11,746 nucleotides of DNA from Collinsella sp. (lineage in GTDB: Bacteria > Actinomycetota > Coriobacteriia > Coriobacteriales > Coriobacteriaceae), in contig WGSR01000027.1 in the NCBI GenBank assembly GCA_014871545.1, positions 1 through 11,746 on the forward strand, given 5' to 3'. The notes below the pieces were generated by a model. The model saw nothing but the letters and a program-made list of their open reading frames with translations. It did not search any database and was not told the DNA's origin. Within the stretch, counting starts at the first letter, position 1; the number at the start of each line of letters is the position of its first letter. Positions 1-5,740 of the stretch are shown in pieces. The position numbers were made by a program, and so were the translations under genes.

Positions 1-47
1 CCACGCACTTTACCTGCGTAAACAATGTGAGTGAAATATGAATCTCG

Positions 48-73
48 ATGGATACGCCCGCAGCCGTGTATAC
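48..73 (+). repeat. 26-nt element, copy 1 (upstream of rplC)
   Basis: This stretch matches 1913-1938 at 24 of 26 positions, and each copy heads a leader of a ribosomal gene block (rplC here, rplB there). It holds the short inverted repeat ATACG (52-56) and CGTGT (65-69) around an 8-nt loop. One of the two differences between copies changes a T-G pair to C-G, so the helix is kept. The end of the element reads TATACT (69-74), which resembles a -10 box, but I see no -35 hexamer at a normal distance. It could be a promoter element, a protein-binding site or the 5' hairpin of a transcript; the sequence does not decide. Confidence 0.6.
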
Positions 74-185
74 TAAACAGCTGTGTGAAACCAGGGGAGT
101 ATTCTGGCTGGACAAAATGCCTGCTTAATAGGGTTGTCAGGTAGTCTGGGCGCAATACAAGACTGGGGAGCACGTCGTGTAAGTA

Positions 186-257
186 GTGGTCCTCTAGGGG
201 CGTACGCTCGGTGGTGTACGCATTGTCCCAAGACCACGCGAGAGTTGGGATCATATC
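186..257 (+). promoter_or_regulatory. Structured leader before rplC with two alternative folds
   Basis: Fold A pairs GTGGTC (186-191) with GACCAC (232-237), GGG (197-199) with CCC (227-229), and GCGTAC (200-205) with GTACGC (216-221), leaving a 10-nt loop at 206-215. Fold B pairs TCCCAA (226-231) with TTGGGA (245-250) and cannot form at the same time as the lower part of fold A. TTGGGA contains the only weak Shine-Dalgarno-like stretch in front of rplC. A switch that hides or frees the ribosome-binding region of rplC is therefore possible. The helices are seen directly; the regulatory role is inference. The rest of 1-257 shows no coding potential that I can support. Confidence 0.45.
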
Positions 258-878
258 TTGATCAGCATGATTCTCGGCCGCAAGATTGGCATGACCCAGG
301 TTTGGGACGAGGACGACAACGTCGTTCCCGTCACGGTCATCCAGGCTGGCCCCTGCGCTGTCTCGCAGGTTAAAACTCAGGCAACCGACGGCTATGACGC
401 CGTCCAGATCGGTTTCGGCGACATCAAGGCCAAGAACGTGAACAAGCCCATGGCTGGTCACTTCGCTAAGGCTGGCGTCGAGCCTGTCCGTTTCCTTCGT
501 GAGGTCCGCGTCGAGAACGGCGAGGAGCACAAGGTCGGCGAGGTCGTCACCGTCGCTGATTTCGCTGATGTCGAGAAGGTCGACGTCATCGGTACCTCCA
601 AGGGTAAGGGCTTCCAGGGTCGCATCAAGCGCTGGGGTCAGCGCCGCGGTCCTATGACGCATGGTTCTCACTTCCAGCGTCACCCCGGTTCTATCGGTCA
701 GTGCGCCTATCCTGCGCGCGTCCTCAAGGGCGTCAAGATGGCCGGTCACATGGGTAACGAGCGCGTTACCGTCAAGAACCTTTCCGTTGTCCGCATCGAT
801 GCCGAGCAGAACCTCATCTTGGTCAAGGGCGCTGTCCCGGGTGCCAAGAATGGTCTCGTCGCCATCCGTATGGCCTAA
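258..878 (+). CDS. rplC: 50S ribosomal protein L3
   Basis: L3 binds 23S rRNA early in large-subunit assembly and reaches towards the peptidyl transferase centre. The protein (206 aa from TTG at 258) begins with the family signature ILGRKIGMTQ and has the conserved central segment GTSKGKGFQGRIKRW (112-126) followed by GSIGQ...KMAGHMG (144-166). The Gln of GSIGQ lies in the stretch that PrmB methylates in E. coli. Length is normal. The start is uncertain: TTG 258 has GGGA 7 nt upstream, whereas ATG 267 (203 aa, MILGRKIGMTQ) resembles the family better but has no Shine-Dalgarno at normal spacing. It is the first gene of the visible ribosomal run. rpsJ, its usual upstream neighbour, is not in the preceding 257 nt. 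Confidence 0.97.
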   Translation: MISMILGRKIGMTQVWDEDDNVVPVTVIQAGPCAVSQVKTQATDGYDAVQIGFGDIKAKNVNKPMAGHFAKAGVEPVRFLREVRVENGEEHKVGEVVTVADFADVEKVDVIGTSKGKGFQGRIKRWGQRRGPMTHGSHFQRHPGSIGQCAYPARVLKGVKMAGHMGNERVTVKNLSVVRIDAEQNLILVKGAVPGAKNGLVAIRMA

Positions 879-924
879 GGGCCCAGCCCATTTAGCCCAG
901 CGTCATACCAAGGAGAACACTTAA

Positions 925-1551
925 ATGGCAAAGTTTGAAGTAAAGAACAGCGAGGGCAAGAAGGTCGCCGAGGCCGAGCTCGCCGCTGAGGTGTACGGCA
1001 TCGAGCCGAACATCCACGTTATGCACCACATCGTCAAGTGCCAGATGGCCTCTTGGCGTCAGGGCACCCAGTCCGCTAAGGGCCGCTCTGAGGTTTCCGG
1101 TGGCGGCAAGAAGCCTTGGCGTCAGAAGGGCACCGGCCGTGCCCGCCAGGGTTCCATCCGTGCTGCCCAGTGGCGTCACGGTGGCGTTGTCTTCGCCCCC
1201 AAGCCCCGTTCCTACGCTAAGCGTATGAACAACAAGGAGGTCAAGCTGGCTATGCGCTCCGCGCTGTCCGCCAAGCTGGCCGATGGCGAGCTCGTGCTCG
1301 TCGACGACTACGGCTTCGAGAAGCCTTCCACCAAGGCTGCCGTTGCCATGCTCAAGGCTCTCGGCCTTGAGGGCAAGCGTCTGACCATCATCGTTCGCGA
1401 TGAGGACGTCAACGCCTACCTGTCGTTCCGCAACATTCCCAAGACGTTCATCATCACTGCCGACGAGGCCAACACCTACGATCTCGTCAACAACAACGCC
1501 GTGCTGATGCCCGCCGACATCGCCGCTCACTTCGGGGAGGTGCTTGCTTAA
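925..1551 (+). CDS. rplD: 50S ribosomal protein L4
   Basis: L4 is an early-assembling large-subunit protein whose long loop lines the peptide exit tunnel. In E. coli and Bacillus it also controls its own S10 operon. The 208-aa product has the normal length and the diagnostic basic loop KGRSEVSGGGKKPWRQKGTG (52-71), then RARQGSIRAAQWRHGG (72-87); changes in this loop cause macrolide resistance in other species. ATG 925 is preceded by AAGGAGAAC at a good distance. The gene starts 46 nt after rplC, and its stop is directly followed by the ATG of rplW. Because L4 is a known S10-operon regulator elsewhere, it is one candidate ligand for the rplC leader; that link is inference. Confidence 0.98.
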   Translation: MAKFEVKNSEGKKVAEAELAAEVYGIEPNIHVMHHIVKCQMASWRQGTQSAKGRSEVSGGGKKPWRQKGTGRARQGSIRAAQWRHGGVVFAPKPRSYAKRMNNKEVKLAMRSALSAKLADGELVLVDDYGFEKPSTKAAVAMLKALGLEGKRLTIIVRDEDVNAYLSFRNIPKTFIITADEANTYDLVNNNAVLMPADIAAHFGEVLA

Positions 1552-1839
1552 ATGACCGCCCACGAGATCATCATCCGTCCGATCGTGTCCGAGCGTTCCT
1601 TCTCCGGCATGGAGCAGAACAAGTACACGTTCGAGGTCGCCAAGGATGCTAACAAGTATCAGATCAAGGACGCTGTCGAGGAGATCTTCGGCGTCAAGGT
1701 CGTTCGCGTGAACACCCTGACGGTCAAGCCCAAGACCAAGCGCGTGCGCTATGTCGCCGGCAAGACCCGTTCTTGGAAGAAGGCCATCGTCACGCTGGCC
1801 GAGGGCGACACCATCGAGGTCTTTGGCAACCAGGCCTAA
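1552..1839 (+). CDS. rplW: 50S ribosomal protein L23
   Basis: L23 sits at the exit of the nascent-peptide tunnel and forms the docking site for trigger factor and the signal recognition particle. The 95-aa product has the usual compact bacterial form: IIIRPIVSERS near the N-terminus, NKYTFEVAKDANKYQIKDAVE (20-40), and a basic KTKRVRYVAGKTRSWKKAIV segment (62-81). The ATG directly follows the rplD stop codon, and its Shine-Dalgarno GGGGAGG lies inside the end of rplD, so the two genes are probably translationally coupled. The gene is followed by 179 nt of non-coding sequence with a strong hairpin. That is unusual, because rplW and rplB lie close together in most bacteria. Confidence 0.98.
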   Translation: MTAHEIIIRPIVSERSFSGMEQNKYTFEVAKDANKYQIKDAVEEIFGVKVVRVNTLTVKPKTKRVRYVAGKTRSWKKAIVTLAEGDTIEVFGNQA

Positions 1840-1856
1840 GACTCGCTGCTGTTGAG

Positions 1857-1901
1857 TGAGCTCATGCCTCCCAAATAGGGGAGGCGAGAGCTCAAGGTTT
1901 T
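1857..1901 (+). terminator. Strong hairpin after rplW: possible terminator or attenuator
   Basis: TGAGCTC (1857-1863) pairs with GAGCTCA (1888-1894), and inside it GCCTCCC (1866-1872) pairs with GGGAGGC (1879-1885) around the loop AAATAG. The two helices are separated only by AT against GA. A short AAGGTTTT follows, with four Ts at 1898-1901, so the T tract is weaker than in a standard intrinsic terminator. The hairpin lies 18 nt after the rplW stop and ahead of the second 26-nt element, which suggests that transcription is partly stopped, or RNA processed, between the first and second block of the operon. Confidence 0.5.
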
Positions 1902-1912
1902 GGGCGTATAAA

Positions 1913-1938
1913 ATGGACACGCCCGGAGCCGTGTATAC
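1913..1938 (+). repeat. 26-nt element, copy 2 (upstream of rplB)
   Basis: This is the second copy of the element at 48-73, with two mismatches in 26. ACACG (1917-1921) and CGTGT (1930-1934) form the inverted repeat. An alternative and longer fold pairs CCGGA (1923-1927) with TCCGG (1940-1944) and GACA (1916-1919) with TGTC (1945-1948). An AT-rich TATAAAAT (1907-1914) just upstream could be a -10 box, which would put the start of a transcript inside this element; no clear -35 is visible. Confidence 0.6.
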
Positions 1939-1945
1939 GTCCGGT

Positions 1946-2018
1946 GTCATCGCACCCGAGGCAGAACCTCGAATCCCTGTCTGCGATGGCTAACGGATTC
2001 CTATTGAAAGGGATTGTA
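1946..2018 (+). promoter_or_regulatory. rplB leader: hairpin with possible Shine-Dalgarno pseudoknot
   Basis: GTCATCGCA (1946-1954) pairs with TGCGATGGC (1982-1990), nine pairs including one G-T. Within it CGAGG (1957-1961) and CCTCG (1967-1971) form a hairpin with loop CAGAA. The unpaired AATCCC (1972-1977) is exactly complementary to GGGATT (2010-2015), which overlaps the rplB Shine-Dalgarno GAAAGGG (2006-2012); this pairing would make a pseudoknot. The same segment read as GAATCC (1971-1976) is also exactly complementary to GGATTC (1995-2000), so two partners compete for one strand. This is the layout expected of a translational regulator. Pairings are read from the sequence; ligand and function are unknown, with L2 or another protein of the block as the natural candidate. 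Confidence 0.5.
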
Positions 2019-2849
2019 ATGGCTGTAAAGCACCTTAAGCCGACCTCCGCTGGTAGGCGTTGGCAGACGATCTCCGACTTCTCCGAGATCACCTGCACCA
2101 AGCCCGAGAAGTCTCTTCTCGAGCCCCTGCCCAAGAAGGCCGGTCGTAACAACAACGGCCGCATCACCACCCGCCACCAGGGCGGCGGCGTGAAGCGTCG
2201 TTACCGCGTGATCGACTTCAAGCGCAACAAGGACGGCGTGCCCGCCAAGGTTGCCACGATCGAGTACGATCCGAACCGTTCCGCTCGCATCGCTCTGCTG
2301 CACTACGCTGACGGTGAGAAGCGCTACATCCTGGCCCCCAAGGGCCTCGAGGTCGGTCAGACCGTCATGTCCGGTTCTGACGCCGACATCAAGCCGGGCA
2401 ACGCTCTGCCCCTCGCCGACATCCCCGTCGGTACGCTCATCCACGCCGTCGAGTTCCAGCCGGGCAAGGGCGCTGCTATCGCCCGTTCCGCCGGTAACTC
2501 CTGCCAGCTGATGGGTAAGGAGGGCAAGTACGCTATCGTCCGTATGCCTTCCTCCGAGATGCGCCGCATCCTCGTTACATGCCGCGCCACCGTCGGTGAG
2601 GTCGGCAACGCCGATCACTCCAACATCGTCATCGGCAAGGCCGGCCGTAAGCGTCACATGAACGTGCGCCCGACCGTCCGCGGTACCGTCATGAACCCTG
2701 TCGACCACCCGCACGGCGGTGGCGAGGGCAAGAACCACACCTCTGGTCGTCCCTCTGTTACCCCCTGGGGTAAGCCGACGAAGGGCCTTCGTACGCGCAA
2801 GAAGAAGAAGGTCTCGAACCAGCACATCATTCGTCGCCGTAAGAAGTAA
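2019..2849 (+). CDS. rplB: 50S ribosomal protein L2
   Basis: L2 is among the most conserved large-subunit proteins; it binds 23S rRNA near the peptidyl transferase centre and is needed for subunit joining. The start ATG 2019 (MAVKHLKPTS) is chosen because GAAAGGG lies 6 nt upstream and it gives 276 aa, the typical family length. A longer reading from 1944 would add 25 residues unlike any L2 and would run through the structured leader. The signature VDHPHGGGEG (228-237) includes the His that aligns with the functionally important His229 of E. coli. The C-terminus is a basic tail (RTRKKKKVSNQHIIRRRKK). rpsS follows 32 nt later. It heads the second ribosomal block. Confidence 0.98.
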   Translation: MAVKHLKPTSAGRRWQTISDFSEITCTKPEKSLLEPLPKKAGRNNNGRITTRHQGGGVKRRYRVIDFKRNKDGVPAKVATIEYDPNRSARIALLHYADGEKRYILAPKGLEVGQTVMSGSDADIKPGNALPLADIPVGTLIHAVEFQPGKGAAIARSAGNSCQLMGKEGKYAIVRMPSSEMRRILVTCRATVGEVGNADHSNIVIGKAGRKRHMNVRPTVRGTVMNPVDHPHGGGEGKNHTSGRPSVTPWGKPTKGLRTRKKKKVSNQHIIRRRKK

Positions 2850-2881
2850 TTTCGGATACCGAGTTTTAGGAGAAAGCACTT

Positions 2882-3142
2882 ATGAGCAGAAGTCTCAAAA
2901 AGGGCCCGTTCGTGGAGACTCGCCTTCTCTCGCGTATCACCGCGATGAACGAGGCTGGCAAGAAGGACGTCGTGAAGACCTGGTCCCGCGCGTCCACCAT
3001 CTTCCCCGAGATGGTTGGTCACACCATCGCCGTCCACGACGGCCGCAAGCATGTGCCCGTGTATGTTACCGAGTCCATGGTTGGTCACAAGCTCGGCGAG
3101 TTCGCGCCGACTCGTACGTTCCGTGGCCACAAGGCCAAATAG
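2882..3142 (+). CDS. rpsS: 30S ribosomal protein S19
   Basis: S19 lies in the head of the small subunit, in complex with S13, near the A-site tRNA. The 86-aa product starts with the hallmark MSRSLKKGPFV and contains WSRASTIFPEMVGHTIAVHDG (34-54), HVPVYVTESMVGHKLGEFAPTRTF (57-80) and ends RGHKAK. It lacks the longer basic tail of E. coli S19 (about 92 aa), as in many bacteria. The Shine-Dalgarno AGGAGA (2868-2873) is well placed. It sits between rplB and rplV in the classical order. Confidence 0.98.
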   Translation: MSRSLKKGPFVETRLLSRITAMNEAGKKDVVKTWSRASTIFPEMVGHTIAVHDGRKHVPVYVTESMVGHKLGEFAPTRTFRGHKAK

Positions 3143-3156
3143 GGGGTTAACCGTAA

Positions 3157-3528
3157 ATGGCAACTAAGTCTATTGAAACTGAGGCCACCGAGGTTCGCGC
3201 CGTCGCTAAGTACGTGCGTGTTTCCCCCAGCAAGGCCCGCCTGGTGGTCGATCTGATCCGCCGCAAGCCTGTCGCTCAGGCCTTCGACATCCTCCACTTC
3301 TGCGACCGCGCCGTCGCCGTGGATGTCGAGAAGGTTCTCCGTTCCGCCGTTGCGAACGCCGAGAACAACAACGGTCTGCGTGCCGACAACCTGGTTGTCG
3401 CCGCTGCCTATGTTGACGAGGGTCCGACGCTTAAGCGCATCCGTCCCCGCGCCAAGGGTTCCGCTTCTCGCATTCTGAAGCGTACTTCCCACATCACCGT
3501 CGTCGTTGCTCCTCGAAAGGAGGCGTAA
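3157..3528 (+). CDS. rplV: 50S ribosomal protein L22
   Basis: L22 contacts all domains of 23S rRNA, and its beta-hairpin lines the exit tunnel next to L4. The 123-aa product has the family features: AKYVRVSPSKARLVVDLIRRKPV (17-39), a central NAENNNGL segment, and the tunnel loop GPTLKRIRPRAKGSASRILKRTSHITVVV near the C-terminus (about 91-119). The N-terminus (MATKSIETEATEV) adds roughly ten residues relative to E. coli L22. The ATG is 14 nt after rpsS and has only a weak G-rich Shine-Dalgarno (AGGGGG). rpsC starts 6 nt after its stop. Confidence 0.98.
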   Translation: MATKSIETEATEVRAVAKYVRVSPSKARLVVDLIRRKPVAQAFDILHFCDRAVAVDVEKVLRSAVANAENNNGLRADNLVVAAAYVDEGPTLKRIRPRAKGSASRILKRTSHITVVVAPRKEA

Positions 3529-3534
3529 AGCTGT

Positions 3535-4245
3535 ATGGGTCAGAAAGTCTACCCCACCGGCTTCCGTCTTGGCATCACCGAGAACTGGCGCTCCCGCTGG
3601 TTCGCAGAGAAGGATTACGCTAAGACCCTCGGTAACGATCTCGAGATCCGCAAGTACCTCGAGAAGCGTCTTTCCCGCGCAGCTGTCTCCCGCGTCGAGA
3701 TCGAGCGCGCTGGCGACAAGGTGAAGGTCATCATTCTCACCGCTCGCCCCGGCGTTGTCATCGGTAAGAAGGGTGCCGAGATCGATACCCTCCGCACCGA
3801 GCTCGAGAAGGTCGCTGGCGTCTCCAAGGGCCAGCTCTCCGTCGACGTTGTCGAGATCAAGCGCCCCGAGCTCGACGCCAACCTCGTTGCTCAGTCTATC
3901 GCTGAGCAGCTCGAGGGCCGCGTTGCCTTCCGTCGCGCTATGCGCAAGGCTGTCCAGTCCGCCCGCAAGGCCGGCGCCAAGGGCATCCGTATCCAGTGCT
4001 CCGGTCGTCTCGGCGGTGCCGAGATGGGCCGTCGTGAGTGGTACCGTGAGGGTCGCGTGCCTCTGCACACCCTCCGTGCCAAGATCGACTACGGCACGGC
4101 TGTCGCCAGCACCACCATGGGCGCTTGCGGCGTGAAGGTCTGGATCTACCTGGGCGAGAAGCTCCCGGGCCAGCCTGTTCCCAACCCTGCACTCGAGGGC
4201 TCTTCCCGTCCTCGTCGTCGTAACTCCGAGAGGAGGGGTCAGTAG
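3535..4245 (+). CDS. rpsC: 30S ribosomal protein S3
   Basis: S3 forms part of the mRNA entry channel of the small subunit and contributes to helicase activity there. The 236-aa product opens with MGQKVYPTGFRLGITENWRSRW, typical of S3. The KH domain follows with its GxxG loop GKKG (77-80) inside ARPGVVIGKKGAEID. The C-terminal domain has the conserved GAEMGRREWYREGRVPLHTLRAKIDYG. The tail RPRRRNSERRGQ is basic. The Shine-Dalgarno GGAGG lies at the end of rplV. The stop TAG shares its last G with the GTG start of rplP, so S3 and L16 are tightly coupled. Confidence 0.98.
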   Translation: MGQKVYPTGFRLGITENWRSRWFAEKDYAKTLGNDLEIRKYLEKRLSRAAVSRVEIERAGDKVKVIILTARPGVVIGKKGAEIDTLRTELEKVAGVSKGQLSVDVVEIKRPELDANLVAQSIAEQLEGRVAFRRAMRKAVQSARKAGAKGIRIQCSGRLGGAEMGRREWYREGRVPLHTLRAKIDYGTAVASTTMGACGVKVWIYLGEKLPGQPVPNPALEGSSRPRRRNSERRGQ

Positions 4246-4748
4246 TGCTTGCCCCTAAGCGTATTCTTCACCGCAAGGTGCAGCGTGGCTCCATGAAGGG
4301 CCAGGCCAAGGGTAATACCGAGCTGCATTTCGGCGAGTTTGGTATCCAGGCTCTCGAGGCCCATTGGATCACCAACCGTCAGATCGAGGCCGCTCGTATT
4401 GCCATGACCCGCTACATGAAGCGTGGCGGTCGTGTGTACATCACGATCTTCCCCGATAAGCCCATCACCAAGAAGCCTGCCGAGACTCGCATGGGTTCTG
4501 GTAAGGGTAACCCCGAGGAGTGGGTGGCCGTCGTCAAGCCCGGCCGCATCATGTTCGAGGTCAAGGGCGTGCCCGAGGAGGTCGCTCGCGAGGCTCTGCG
4601 TCTTGCACAGCACAAGCTTCCCATCAAGACCAAGATTGTTGCTGCTAAGAACGCTGAGCAGCGCATCGAGAAGGAGATGGCTGAGGAGGCCGCTCTCGAG
4701 GCCAAGTGGGCTGCTGAGGACGCCGCCGCCGCCAAGGAGGAGAACTAA
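4245..4748 (+). CDS. rplP: 50S ribosomal protein L16 with C-terminal tail
   Basis: L16 organises the A-site side of the large subunit near the peptidyl transferase centre. The GTG start at 4245 overlaps the rpsC stop by one base, gives the family N-terminus (MLAPKRILHRKVQRG), and has GAGAGGAGGGG upstream. Conserved segments are GNTELHFGEFGIQALEAHWITNRQIEAARIA (23-53) and ETRMGSGKGNPEEWVAVVKPG (80-100); R82 aligns with the Arg hydroxylated in E. coli. The typical protein is about 137 aa and ends near LPIKTKIV (125-132). This one is 167 aa, with an alanine- and glutamate-rich, probably helical tail (135-167). The stop overlaps the rpmC ATG by one base. Confidence 0.97.
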   Translation: MLAPKRILHRKVQRGSMKGQAKGNTELHFGEFGIQALEAHWITNRQIEAARIAMTRYMKRGGRVYITIFPDKPITKKPAETRMGSGKGNPEEWVAVVKPGRIMFEVKGVPEEVAREALRLAQHKLPIKTKIVAAKNAEQRIEKEMAEEAALEAKWAAEDAAAAKEEN

Positions 4749-4963
4749 TGAAGCCCGCAGAGATTCGTGAGCTCTCGGACGCTCAGCTCGTTGAGAAGCT
4801 GAAGGAAATGCGCGCCGAGCTCTTTAACCTTCGTTTCCAGATGGCCACCAGCCAGCTGGACAACACCGCTCGCGTCAACACCGTGAAGAAGGACATCGCT
4901 CGCGTCCTCACGGAGCAGCGCGCCCGCGAGATCGCAGCGGAGAAGTCCGCTGTCGCCGAGTAG
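4748..4963 (+). CDS. rpmC: 50S ribosomal protein L29
   Basis: L29 is a small helical protein next to L23 at the tunnel exit. The 71-aa product is the expected size and shows the family pattern: ELSDAQLVEKLKEMRAELFNLRFQMATSQLDNTARVNTVKKDIARVLTEQRARE (8-61). The ATG overlaps the rplP stop (TAATG), so translation is coupled; GGAGGAG lies just upstream in the rplP tail. rpsQ starts 16 nt later. Confidence 0.97.
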   Translation: MKPAEIRELSDAQLVEKLKEMRAELFNLRFQMATSQLDNTARVNTVKKDIARVLTEQRAREIAAEKSAVAE

Positions 4964-4979
4964 GACCTAAGGAGAGAAC

Positions 4980-5240
4980 ATGACTGATTCGCGTAACTCG
5001 CGTAAGGTCCGTACGGGTGTCGTTACCTCCGTCTCCGGTGCCAAGACCATCGTTGTCACCATCACCGAGCGCAAGCGTCACCCCAAGTACGGCAAGATGA
5101 TGACCAGCTCCAAGAAGCTGCACGCTCACGACGAGGAGTGCACGGCTGGCGTGGGCGATACCGTCCGCGTTATGGAGACCCGTCCTATGTCCAAGATGAA
5201 GCGTTGGCGCCTCATCGAGGTCGTCGAGCGCGCTAAATAA
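4980..5240 (+). CDS. rpsQ: 30S ribosomal protein S17
   Basis: S17 is an OB-fold primary binding protein of the 16S rRNA 5' domain. The 86-aa product shows RKVRTGVVTSVSGAKTIVVTITERKRHPKYGKMMTSSKKLHAHDE (8-52), then GVGDTVRVMETRPMSKMKRWRLIEVVERAK, all typical of bacterial S17. The Shine-Dalgarno AAGGAGAG precedes ATG 4980 at good spacing. It ends the second ribosomal block: 118 nt of structured non-coding sequence follow before rplN, where other bacteria usually have a short gap or the S10/spc operon boundary. Confidence 0.98.
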   Translation: MTDSRNSRKVRTGVVTSVSGAKTIVVTITERKRHPKYGKMMTSSKKLHAHDEECTAGVGDTVRVMETRPMSKMKRWRLIEVVERAK

Positions 5241-5241
5241 G

Positions 5242-5358
5242 CAGTCGCTCTTACGACTTGTACGTTTCCGAAGATGTGCGTATGCCTGGCTTGCATACCA
5301 CGGGCCGTATAAAGGCTGCGCACCTCTCTTCGGTTCTTAGTTCGGAGGAACATCTACC
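5242..5358 (+). promoter_or_regulatory. Structured leader between rpsQ and rplN
   Basis: An outer helix joins CCGAAGA (5268-5274) to TCTTCGG (5327-5333), continued by GTGCG (5276-5280) with CGCAC (5319-5323). Inside are a hairpin TATGC (5281-5285) with GCATA (5293-5297) and a small GCC/GGC helix (5304-5306 with 5314-5316), giving a three-way junction. A separate hairpin AGTCG (5243-5247) with CGACT (5254-5258) precedes it. CCGAA (5268-5272) can also pair with the second TTCGG (5341-5345), which overlaps the rplN Shine-Dalgarno. The Shine-Dalgarno GGAG itself sits in the loop of GTTC (5340-5343) and GAAC (5348-5351). In E. coli this junction is the border of the S10 and spc operons, so a leader or promoter here is plausible. 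Confidence 0.5.
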
Positions 5359-5727
5359 ATGATTCAGATGCAAACCATGCTGAACGTCGCCGACAACTCC
5401 GGCGCTCGCAAGATTCGCTGCATCAAGGTGCTTGGCGGTTCCAAGCGTCGTTATGCAGGCATCGGCGATGTGTTCATCGGTGCTGTCCAGGAGGCTACCC
5501 CTGGCGCCAACGTCAAGAAGAAGGACGTTGTCCGTTGCGTCGTCGTTCGCACCGTTAAGGAGATCCGCCGCAAGGATGGCTCCTACATTCGCTTTGATGA
5601 GAACGCCTGCGTTGTCATCAACAACGATGGTTCGCCCGTCGGCACCCGTATCTTCGGGCCCGTCGCTCGCGAGCTTCGTGACAAGAAGTACATGAAGATC
5701 GTCTCGCTCGCTCCCGAGACCCTGTAG
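5359..5727 (+). CDS. rplN: 50S ribosomal protein L14
   Basis: L14 forms intersubunit bridges with 16S rRNA and is the site where the silencing factor RsfS binds. The 122-aa length is exactly the bacterial norm. The sequence begins MIQMQTMLNVADNSGARKIRCIKVLGGSKRRYAGIGD and contains the conserved RRKDGSYIRFDENACVVIN and GTRIFGPVARELRDKKYMKIVSLAPETL. The Shine-Dalgarno GGAGG (5344-5348) lies 10 nt before ATG 5359. It is the first gene of the third block, which consists only of rplN and rplX. Confidence 0.98.
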   Translation: MIQMQTMLNVADNSGARKIRCIKVLGGSKRRYAGIGDVFIGAVQEATPGANVKKKDVVRCVVVRTVKEIRRKDGSYIRFDENACVVINNDGSPVGTRIFGPVARELRDKKYMKIVSLAPETL

Positions 5728-5740
5728 TTAGGGGAGATAT

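Noticed and set aside
134..373. 79-codon open frame upstream of and overlapping rplC
   Set aside because: It has low-complexity Arg/Gly composition and overlaps a certain gene in another frame. The region is better explained as a structured leader.
892..1950. Long minus-strand open frame of 352 codons opposite rplD and rplW
   Set aside because: It is a shadow caused by the biased GC-rich codons of the ribosomal genes and shows no family resemblance. Similar long antisense frames occur opposite rplB, rpsC, the oxidoreductase gene and the U32 gene (9275-11149).
1944..2018. 25-residue N-terminal extension of L2
   Set aside because: The extra residues do not resemble L2. ATG 2019 has a good Shine-Dalgarno and gives the normal family length.
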